Below are positions 55,849 to 64,000 of a stretch of DNA of 64,000 bases, one piece after another (within the stretch, counting starts at the first letter, position 1; every line of letters begins with the position of its first letter). The notes under the pieces are model-generated. The model was not told the DNA's origin, did no database searches, and saw only the letters and a list, made by a program, of their open reading frames with translations. This DNA comes from Macrotrachela quadricornifera. Taxonomy: Eukaryota > Rotifera > Eurotatoria > Philodinida > Philodinidae. The stretch covers positions 9,745-73,744 of the forward strand of contig JAJEKB010020262.1 of NCBI GenBank assembly GCA_022393335.1, in the 5' to 3' direction. The position numbers and the translations under genes were made by a program.

Positions 55849-56442
55849 TCGTTTTCGTCTATACAATATGTCATGAAACATGTAGAGATTTAATTTACTT
55901 TTCTTCTGAAGTAAAAAAGAAGCAAATATGTTTCAATATAATTAGAAAATGAGTAATGTGATTGTGGATGTGAACAACATCTTCAGTGAGTAAGCGATCA
56001 TCAATCGAGTTTTAGTTGGCAAATTGGCAAGTGCTAAAGTTACATTTCGTTTCTGTCTTCTTCCTAAACGGTTATTTCTCATTTAAACAGATGTTCTCAG
56101 GAGAAAATGAACTGACTCCACTATTTTTGATTTCTACCCAATGAAGATAGAGGAATGGTGCCCATGATGTATTCAACACTCTTGAGGGTGAGTGAAGAAA
56201 ATTTTCGATATATATATGTTGGTACCCTCAGGTTACCACTTTCATTTTTTCACAAATGAAAAAAATAAGTTCTTTTGGTCGAATGCATTTATGCTTTAAC
56301 GAGTCGATGAATCACTACATGTATGTTTTTAGACTTTTCTGATCAAAAGCAGTACGACTACGTTTTAACTGTTTACCTGTCGTGTAGTTCTATAGAAGAC
56401 GAGTGGTATTATGATTGAGCAGCCACGTATGCAAAAGGAAAG

Positions 56443-56449
56443 TATATAA
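56443..56449 (+). promoter_or_regulatory. TATA box of ARF-like copy B
   Basis: TATATAA, 84-90 bp before the ATG at 56533. The context matches copy A. Confidence 0.55.
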
Positions 56450-56532
56450 GATTTGTTTTACTGATATGTGACCATCAAACAACACACATAAAATATTTAA
56501 CACAATACTCAAAAGAGTTCTTGTCGGAACCA

Positions 56533-56735
56533 ATGCGTTCATCAAGGAAGAGACCACATAATGTGTGTATATTTGGACCTAATCTAGCTGGTACGTGAAT
56601 GACTCATTCGATGTCCATACTTTATTTAGCTGATCTAATCATTTGTTTCGGCTGATATATTCAATATGTTTTCATTCTTATCTAGGTAAGAAAACGATTT
56701 TCTATACGGCAAAACATAATCAAGGCGCTAAAAGA
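56533..56735 (+). pseudogene. ARF-like small GTPase, copy B, 5' part only
   Basis: Exon 1 (56533-56590) encodes MRSSRKRPHNVCIFGPNLAG. A 95-nt intron (56591-56685, GTACGT..TCTAG) follows. Exon 2 begins GKKTIFYTAKHNQGA. The spliced P-loop GPNLAGKKT is a good Walker A. After about KHNQGAK the similarity to ARF ends and a PLE C-terminal fragment begins, so the gene was cut by a PLE insertion or rearrangement. Confidence 0.65.
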
Positions 56736-57105
56736 GAGTCGATACTCGAAATACAAATGGAATTACTAATCGGCAAACACAAGCAGTATCGAGTATACAT
56801 GCAGCGGATCTTACACATGACCGAGGACATAATCCACAAAATCAAGTATCAACGATCCTCAAGCCATCGGAACTACAAGAGACCGAGAGAGAAGATAAAC
56901 TGATTATTCATTATAGACTTGAAAACGATTACACTCAATGAAACGAGATACGCATCGAGTATATGAAACTGTCTTCAGCAAAACACCAGTGGTGGACATA
57001 AAACTAATTGTGGGTAGCAAAAACCGTCGATGTGCCGCAAACGAAGTTATTCGTAAACGACTTGCACGATCCTTATTGAAAAACCTGCCCAGAAACAGTG
57101 AGTAA
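56736..57105 (+). pseudogene. Third PLE, C-terminal fragment of the RT protein
   Basis: After a short linker: LTHDRGHNPQNQVSTILKPS ELQE.., KLIIHYRLENDYTQ, a shift near 56940, then KRDTHRVYETVFSKTPVVDI KLIVGSKNRRCAANEVIRKR and a stop at 57103-57105. It has the same LIIHY / K.D...V...F..TP / KLIVG..N order as the fragments at 35580 and 36168. A 3' part of about 310 bp leads to the intact hammerhead at 57418. It is 5'-truncated at the ARF-like gene. Confidence 0.7.
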
Positions 57106-57417
57106 ATCTGACTTCTAATCCACACATATACCCATATACCCATATCGATACGATGCCGAACCTTCTATCCGTAAGAAAGCGGCGACGATACCACAGCAAC
57201 AAGGCAAAGAAACACTGTCGACAAGTCACCATCTCATCCGCTCATCAACGTCTCCTAAGCATAACATCATCAACGCGTACACCAACCATCACCGCAACAT
57301 TCTGATATCTAGCAAATACCGAAAACTCGCCTTTCACCGTCCTGCTCTTTCACATATCTCTCGAAATAAAGTTGTGACTAGATAAAGAAGTCAATTTGGA
57401 TTCTTTGAATTCATTTT

Positions 57418-57473
57418 GACTATGCCATCTGATGAGTCCCTTAAGCAAGGACGAAACGATCGTCATGGTAGTC
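57418..57473 (+). ncRNA. Hammerhead ribozyme, minimal type, intact
   Basis: Stem I GACTA..CCAT pairs with ATGG..TAGTC, with a UG bulge in the left arm. CTGATGA (57429-57435) is exact. Stem II is GTCC / loop CTTAAGCAA / GGAC. GAAAC, a 4-base loop (GATC) and GTC follow, so stem III has just two base pairs (A-U, C-G), as in PLE-type hammerheads. Cleavage is expected after 57464. CTCACCCTCACCCTCACT follows. It marks the 3' end of the PLE fragment at 56736. Confidence 0.9.
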
Positions 57474-57477
57474 TGTC

Positions 57478-57500
57478 TCACCCTCACCCTCACTCTCTCA
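57478..57500. repeat. CTCACC repeat after the hammerhead
   Basis: CTCACCCTCACCCTCACTCT is the longest of the C-rich runs that follow hammerheads here (compare 24121, 37352, 42443, 54689). It may be a telomeric repeat captured by a terminal insertion; this is inference. Confidence 0.55.
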
Positions 57501-57932
57501 AAAAGAAATTGAGCAATAATGAAGGAATTGAATACCATCTGAAAGCAGTTTGGCATGCGAGCTTGAACGCGGAATAAAGCTGGCAAGTGCAAGGTTCTTG
57601 GCACACAGTGGCGGCTTACAAAAGCTTCACCTTTGAAGATTCGAAAAATGTCATAAGGGGCACTAGGACAATTCATCGCAATGTATTGTAATTAATGTGA
57701 ATCATATTCTGATTCTTTTCTTAATTGTTTTAACTTAATTTGTAATCTAATTACTGAATAAATGTTGATTTTGGATAACTGTGCTATCTTTTGAAAACTA
57801 AAACCAATTTTTTCATTGACATCTTGAGAAGATTAAGAAAAACAGATCCATCTGAAGATTTTATATAAAACGATTCCGAAAACAGAACACTTTCACATAA
57901 ATTTAACGACTATTATTCTCTATTCAAAAACA

Positions 57933-59393
57933 ATGAACATAATGAAAAGATTAGAAAGCGAAAAAGGAGAACCAATGCTTGGTTATGAAGGTTACATTTA
58001 CACCAAAGAACGTGGAACGGAAGAAAAAATTATTTTTGGATGTCAAAATCGTCGGTATAAAGGTAAATTAAATTGAAAAAAGATTTTGATTAACTTTTCA
58101 TATTGATTAGGTCGTTGCCATACTGATCCATCTATGACCATCTTCATAAAACGACCAACCGCACATTGCCATGGACCATCTATTGATCAAATTCCAGTCA
58201 TCGAATTGAAAAATAAAATTAAAGCTCGAGCTGTTATTAGCGAAGAGCCAACAAGTACTATTTTATTTTCTGAACTAAAATCTTTTTCTTTAGATGCAGC
58301 TACTCCATTACCTAAGATGGCAACACTTCAAAGAACAATCCGTCGACAACGTGAAGCACCAACAACAATGGACAACGGAATACCTGACGAAGTGAAAAAA
58401 ACACACCGTGGCGACAATTTTATTTTACATGAAGACGATAAAATAATTATTTATACTACGAGCTCGAATTTATCAGTATTGAAGATATGCAAACATTGGT
58501 TTGCGGATGGAACTTTTAAAGTAAGAAAAAAGAGAAAACAGTATCCTATCGATAAACTATTTCTATTATAGGTTAGTCTGGACGATTTTAATCAATTATT
58601 TGCATTACACGGATTATTTAAATCGCAAGTTATTCCATTGATTTATAGGCTACTTATAGCAAAAAGAGCGTATCTGGTTATAATCAATTCTTTAAACGTA
58701 TTATGGAAGAAGAAGATTTTAATCCAGATTCAATATTGACTGACTTCGAGTCTGCTACAATAAATTCAATTAAATCGTTATTTCCAAATGTCTCACATAA
58801 AGGTAAAAATAACATGAAAAATTAATAGTGAAAAAGATTTTTATATTTATTCACTTAGGTTGCTTATTTCACTTCGGTCAGTGTATTTGGCGAAACATTT
58901 AAAGTCATGGATTACAAAACAAGTACCAGGCGGATAAGTCGTTCCATTTAAATATTAAAAAACTTGTTGCTTTAGCTTTTGTTCCTGTTTTAGATGTGAT
59001 TAAAGCTTTCGAGCTTATTATTGACGATTTTACCGACGATGATGCCAACGAATTTCTTGATTATTTTGAAAAAACATGGATTGGGGAACGTAAAAGAAGA
59101 GATAAATGAATTAAATATTTTTAGGCACTGATCCCAAAAGTCCACAATTTCCAATTGAGCTGTGGAATGTGTATGATCGCGTAAGCGAAAATCTTCCTCG
59201 TACTAGCAGTTCTATTGAAGGCTGTCACAATGCATTTGCTCAACGTGTTTCAATTGTTCATCCAACGATTAACAAGTTAACTGATAAGATTCGAACTGAA
59301 CAATCTAAATTCGAACTTGATATCGCGTTAATTTATGTTAACGTCGATCTTGGTGAATATTTGAAAACCTTGGCAATCAATGTGTCAATTTAA
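57933..59393 (+). pseudogene. FLYWCH-zinc-finger MULE transposase, five exons, one shift and one stop
   Basis: Exons are 57933-58062, 58111-58520, 58572-58802, 58859-59089 and 59125-59393; all GT..AG joins are in phase. The last intron is only 35 nt. Exons 1-2 hold a FLYWCH-type finger (GYIYTKERGTEEKIIFGCQN, then RCHTDPS.., AHCHGPS). The Mutator-like domain has HWFADGTFKVS, LFALHG, TDFESATINSIKSLFP, GCLFHFGQCIWRN and LVALAFVPV. Catalytic Asp in ADGT and TDFE and the C-x2-H-like CLFH are kept. Lesions are one base lost in an A run near 58665 and TAA after CIWRNI near 58901. The gene end is NVSI at 59393. Confidence 0.8.
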
Positions 59394-62249
59394 ATAGAAT
59401 TGTTTTTTTATTTTTTGTCATATTTTCTCTTTTCATTAATAAAATTATCTCTTATCGATAAACACTCATTTATCAATTTCTACAAATTAGTCTTATATGT
59501 ATACTCTTCGTGTCACAATTAATTAAATGTGCGACGAATTGTTCAGTCACCTCTCATGTAAATCTCGCAGCTTCAGTTTATTTCTCAGAAGTTGCTATTC
59601 TACTATTTGCGTCCCTTTTAAATTTGCACAATATTTAATTCACTTAAAAGTACGGTTCACAAGACCCCCTTGTAACGTCTGTCTCGGCTCAAACAAGTAA
59701 ACGAACTATATTCAAAAGTAGTTGGTTGGAGAAATAACAGATGATTTAATGCCAAAAACTAGAGTTACAAAAGCACACTGACAGTGCGTGAATTTTGCAT
59801 TTTTCTAGATCAAAGATGGAATGGACAAGCTTGTTATCCTGTGTCTATTAACAAATTCAAAATTTGGATAAAATCGTCTTACTTATCTTTAAAAAGGAAA
59901 TTTATGTTTGCTTTCACAAACTGTTAAAAAGATACATTTTCTTAGGAACCTCCAACTGGTTTACAAGATAAAAGAAAAGTTTTAACAAGTTCGCTAGTTT
60001 GAGTAAAAAAAATCAAGTCTGCAAGAAAGTCAGGTGTTTTATCCACATTTTGTGTTCACGTACAGAACTATTCACAACAAAGCACAGCTTTTTCAAAAAA
60101 CGCGTTCTTTTTTATGTAGTTTGAAGCAAAGAAAAGGATAGCCTAATATACCGTAAAAGCTTCTCCGCAGCGGAAGAAAACATTCTTCTTATGAAAAACG
60201 GTTTTCAGTTGCATAAACAAAGGACATATTTACCCTTTTCTCCATGTACAGCCCGAACAGAACGTCGGCCCATGTTTGAGTAACAAATTGATTTGAAAGC
60301 ATAACTTTTTAACCAAAATTCAGTTGCAGAAACAAAAAAGAAATCGGCTTGTGCTTTCTTGGACGGCTCAAGAATCAAACTTTTGCCTGCGTTTATGGAC
60401 GACTGTGCGAATGTTCAAAGATTTCTTATCTTTACTTCTGATTCAGTTTTTGTAAGATTCTTCTTGTTTTTTAATTTTATATAGATAAGAGTAGATATGA
60501 AAATGAAACGATGAAAAATCGTAGTACTGTCTGTAACGCTTCAGTGTAACGCGCAAAGGGAGCACTTCGGAATATTAACCATAGAAAGAAAATTTCGTTC
60601 GCTCATTTTTCGCTTCCCTGCCGGTGATTCAAAACGTATAAAAGTATACTTTTCCTGATTTCATCGATTTCGGACAAACTTTCCAAGAAACATTATTGTA
60701 CCACGCGACTCACTTTTACAGTCAACAAGCCGCAAGAGTTCTTACTACAAAAATCTGTCCTTACCCGATTCATTCAAAATAGTATCTGTTCTCCAAAAAC
60801 TAATCAGCACTCAGTTTGTTCTGTGTCTCGTCACTTGAGTAGATCCCATCGATTCGTAGACGTTCAGAAATGGAACAGAGGAGGATGTCCAGTTGAAGTT
60901 TTCGGTAATCTGTATTTCACAGTCGAGTGAGAGCACGACACAAATATAGTTCTGGCTAAAAAAACAGCATTAGCGAAGTAGAAATGTTGGCAGAACACTA
61001 GAAGCAGCGCAAAGAACGTACATTCTTTGGATCTTCGAAAGCCAGACTGGGGGTTTTTGATTACTAAAATGATTTCAGATATTTATTGATCGACTACGTG
61101 ACATGATTATCTAATTTTAATAGTGATATTTGTTCAATAAGTTTTCTCACAATCAATGTACTGTGAAACTGAAGAACAAGAAAAAGACGGCAATAATAAA
61201 GTAGTATAAGAGAAAATTTGCTTGAAAGCAGAAGGAAAGTTTACTCTACTTTGGGTCATCTATCTCTCCCACTAAAAACACTGACGAACAATTTAGCGGT
61301 TGATAGAGTTTGAAAGATCATAGTTAACTTTGAAGGACGATGGTACTGTAGATTTTTCTGATAGTTGTTGACACCTTCTGATCTGAGAGGAAAACGCCTC
61401 CAAATCAACAGATATCGAATGCCCAATCATCGGTTCTACTACAGTACCCCGTTTTTACTTACATTCTATGTTGTATTGTTTATATTTCGCTGTTGTTGTT
61501 CTTCAATTTTGCTGTCGCTGTTCCTTAATTCTCAATAATCGGCTTTGACGTTTTTATTGTGATAGTTTTATTTTTGTTTTTATTCCCTTCCCCTGATGAT
61601 CATGTGGCCCTGTCAGTACAATAGTTGATAAAAAAATGAAAAGTTTGTAAGAAAAAAGAAAAATCTTCACGCTAACATACATAAAATTTTTGAAATTTTC
61701 CATAGAATACAATTATCAAATTACAACAAAATTTTAATCACAAACTACGTTACAAAAAAATTAATTTTTTCTCTTCAAGGTTTTTACATTCAAAATAGTA
61801 TGATGTTACATCCTTCTTTTTATATAAAAAACTGATTCCTTTGCCCCTTTCTTCTTCCTTACAAAGTACAATTTAACTAACTTCAAAACTAAACTCATAC
61901 TATATACCCATTCGAAAGTCTCAAAAAAGTTTGAAAACGAAATTATCTTTTCTTCTTCAAAACAACGGACAGAATCCATGATGGAGTTGTTTGAACACCA
62001 GGAAAGGTACTTTTTCAAAAGTGAAACATTTTTCACATCGCGTTTAGACATGCACAGTTTTTATTGTGATAGTTCCAGATTTGAATTAAATTTCGAGGAT
62101 GCAGAAGGGGGTAGAGCGAGCGGTTAGAGCGGAAGGGCTAGGACGGTTGCGGTAAAAAATCCTTGTTGGGTGCAATAAAGGGTTAGATGCAATAGATTAT
62201 AGGTCTTAGGGATCTTTCTCATATGCTCCCAACCGAGTTTGACCCAACA
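59394..62249. other. Long stretch without recognisable genes
   Basis: I found no protein, RNA gene or tandem repeat that I could defend. The sequence is AT-rich. The frame at 61806-62051 is not recognisable. No inverted ends for the MULE element were found in the first kilobase. Confidence 0.4.
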
Positions 62250-62986
62250 CTAGAGATGCAACGGACCGAACTGGCCGAATTTGTCCAAACTCAGACGTTT
62301 TGTGAATGAGAGCGTTATTGATAAGGATTATAACGGACTGAACATCCGTCCTTATTTAGGATATAGTATTTTTCGAGCATAGCGTGTTTGTTTAAAGTGT
62401 AGATAGGTTCGGAATACTGAAAAAATCAATGAAGACTCGTATTTTTGATTTAGCTCACGAACGAAGCATTTTTCTGCTGTCGAGTCACAAGACAAAAATG
62501 CAGGAAATTAGATTCTGAGTCGAAATAAATCCCTTTAATTACCCAATAAATCGTTCGTAAGCGCTTCCTTTTCGAATTCAATCGTAAATTTACAGCTATG
62601 CAAGACAGATTTGCATTACTCCTAGTCGGGAAAGTATCCAATTTAATCCGCAAATTTGAAAAAAATCGTTCAATCTCGAAAAATTAGCGTTTTCAAGCGA
62701 TTTGACGGATTATTAAGGGGATTCATTTCGACTCAGAATTTAATTTCCTACATTTTTGTGTCTTGACTCGACAGCAGAAAAAAACTTCGTTCGCGAAATA
62801 AATCAAAAATACGAGTCTTCGACGACTTTTCAGTATTCTCAACCTCTCTACGCTCTAAATAAACATGTTTGGACCCGAAAAATTCTATATTAAAAATAAG
62901 GACGTTCTGTTTGGCCCGCTATAATCTTATCTATAATAATCTCAAACGTCTGAGTTCGGACAGTTGTTTGGTCCGTTGCATCTCTG
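62250..62986. mobile_element. Fold-back element with ~300-bp arms and 7-bp duplication
   Basis: The arms start AGAGATGCAACGGACC (left) and the reverse complement GGTCCGTTGCATCTCT (right). The inner parts mirror each other (ACGAGTCTTC.., TTCGACTCAGAATTTAATTTCC). CCCAACA stands on both sides (62243-62249 and 62987-62993). A length of 7 (8 with one mismatch) would suit a hAT-like mechanism. No transposase inside. Confidence 0.75.
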
Positions 62987-62995
62987 CCCAACATC

Positions 62996-63835
62996 CTATT
63001 TCACCTCCGCATACACCTCCAACGCATCATGCAACCGTCCAAAAAGACCCCCATGCCAACTTCTCACCTCCTCCCATTCACTCTCCGGTAGAGTCACATA
63101 CATCATCCGCAGCCACGCACCGACGATCAAGTCCGCATAGCTAGCCCTTGTTCCGAGTAGAAAGGGCCCACTAGTGTCCCTCAAGAATAGCTTAGCCAGA
63201 CCACCCAGCATATTCCGGAACGAATCCTTTATCTTCTCTCGCGCCTCACCAACCAATGCAAAGTCCTCCCAGCACGTAACACCCGCTCGCCGGATGAATT
63301 CCGCCTTACTGATCTCGGCAGTAGCTGGATCGAACGGAAAACCCTGAAGCGTAAGTTGTACATGTGCGGTAAAGGCCGCGTCGACGTTCACATTGAACTT
63401 GGCGTATTCAGGAAATTCACTCTCGCGGCACTCCGATAACGGTACAAGTGACGCATGATCGGGCGTGAAGATGTAGTCGATCGTCTGAGGGGGGAAAAGA
63501 TCGCCCGCGCCCGAGTTCGGATACGTGTTCTGAAGGTAGACCGCGATATCGAAGGAATCGCCGACAAACGAATCAGTGGCGGGATCCTCGATGATAGGCA
63601 GAGTAAAGAAGTCGGTGCCATCGGCGAATTTGCGACAGGGTGGTACTTTGAGACTGCTGCGGACTTTTGCAACGTCGGGTAAAGCCACCCATGAGGTCGA
63701 GTATGGAAGACCTTTGAAGTTGAGTGCCAGTCGGGTTTTCCAGGGATTTGGTGAGCAGCAGTTTTTCTCCACGGGGGGACGCATAGTAATGTCATAGAAG
63801 ACGATAGGGCTGGATGGAATTGAGGTCGTTGACAT
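62996..63835 (-). CDS. Fungal-type glutathione S-transferase
   Basis: Glutathione transferases conjugate glutathione to electrophiles in the cytosol. This intronless frame encodes 279 residues from MSTTSIPSSPIVFYDI; the frame is open 29 codons further up, but that part looks untranslated. N-terminal thioredoxin-like part: MRPPVEKNCCSPNPWKTRLA and LPIIEDPATDSFVGDSFDIA (the usual proline and SD/GDS glutathione contact). C-terminal helical part: FPPQTIDYIF.. and GPFLLGTRASYADLIVGAWL. The block CCSPNPWK..LNFKGLPY is typical of fungal GSTs of the UstS-like group. GC content is visibly higher than around it. Fungal origin by horizontal transfer is likely. No lesion. Confidence 0.85.
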   Translation of the reverse strand: MSTTSIPSSPIVFYDITMRPPVEKNCCSPNPWKTRLALNFKGLPYSTSWVALPDVAKVRSSLKVPPCRKFADGTDFFTLPIIEDPATDSFVGDSFDIAVYLQNTYPNSGAGDLFPPQTIDYIFTPDHASLVPLSECRESEFPEYAKFNVNVDAAFTAHVQLTLQGFPFDPATAEISKAEFIRRAGVTCWEDFALVGEAREKIKDSFRNMLGGLAKLFLRDTSGPFLLGTRASYADLIVGAWLRMMYVTLPESEWEEVRSWHGGLFGRLHDALEVYAEVK

Positions 63836-64000
63836 GGCGAATGATGAAAATGTGATAGGAAGACTTTTCTTGTATAGGCTGGATATTGTGTCTTTGAAAA
63901 AGAAAATGGCTTGATGGTTCAATAGAATATACCTATCAAGAAAAAAATCAACAGAAGTGATAAACAGAATTATAGGTGATTAAGAAAAACAGTAAACGTT

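Noticed and set aside
57350..57676. Minus-strand 108-residue frame over the hammerhead
   Set aside because: It is antisense to the ribozyme and the C-rich repeat (giving RVRVRV), with no recognisable protein.

Overview
The window is animal nuclear DNA, AT-rich, with short spliceosomal introns (35-84 nt where I can model them). It is almost certainly from a bdelloid rotifer (Adineta/Rotaria-like). The reasons are an Athena-type Penelope-like retroelement (PLE) with introns, minimal hammerhead ribozymes beside PLE 3' parts, a fragment of a non-ribosomal peptide synthetase (NRPS), and a fungal-type glutathione S-transferase (GST). Horizontally acquired NRPS and GST genes are typical of bdelloids. 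No rRNA, tRNA gene or CRISPR array was seen. The only Pol III signals are inside a tRNA-derived SINE.

Layout. 0-0.9 kb: NRPS condensation-domain fragment. 1.8-2.4 kb: GC-rich minisatellite. 2.4-12.6 kb: nested transposons, namely rolling-circle (Helitron2/Helentron-like) elements in tandem, a Tc1 element with identical 130-bp inverted repeats, fold-back elements and a Helitron helicase remnant. 13-14.3 kb: a SINE and a two-exon GNAT-like acetyltransferase. 14.5-21.7 kb: two decayed CENP-B/pogo-like transposons, one with about 355-bp terminal inverted repeats, a fold-back element and five copies of a CGTAAC-AGC-GTTACG palindrome. 23.2-24 kb: fatty acid hydroxylase-type membrane enzyme. 24-25.2 kb: hammerhead ribozyme and linked small ORF. 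25.8-28.8 kb: a small unknown gene and a 796-residue beta-propeller/protein-kinase fusion. 28.9-33 kb: another rolling-circle element and an IS630-like transposon. 33.2-37.4 kb: Athena-like PLE plus a second PLE 3' fragment, each followed by a hammerhead motif. 37.4-37.9 kb: titin-like Ig pseudogene. 38.4-42.5 kb: satellite arrays, a small secreted peptide gene with a TATA box, a 10-N assembly gap and another ORF/hammerhead pair. 42.9-45.3 kb: a Cys/Trp-rich protein gene and a small ubiquitin-like gene, both on the minus strand. 47.1-49.2 kb: a 140-bp-period satellite. 50-54.7 kb: a full-length RTE-like LINE with an 11-bp target duplication, inserted in an older element. 55-57.5 kb: two broken ARF-like GTPase copies with duplicated promoters, a PLE 3' fragment and an intact hammerhead. 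57.9-59.4 kb: FLYWCH/MULE transposase pseudogene. 62.2-63.8 kb: fold-back element and intronless fungal-type GST.

The recurring theme is a PLE-derived module: a small or acidic ORF or RT C-terminus, then a minimal hammerhead ribozyme, then a CTCACCC-type repeat that may be telomere-like. It appears at many places and on both strands. Host genes that look intact are the acetyltransferase, the propeller-kinase, the ubiquitin-like protein, the secreted peptide, the GST and probably the fatty acid hydroxylase. Most mobile-element genes carry frameshifts or stops.
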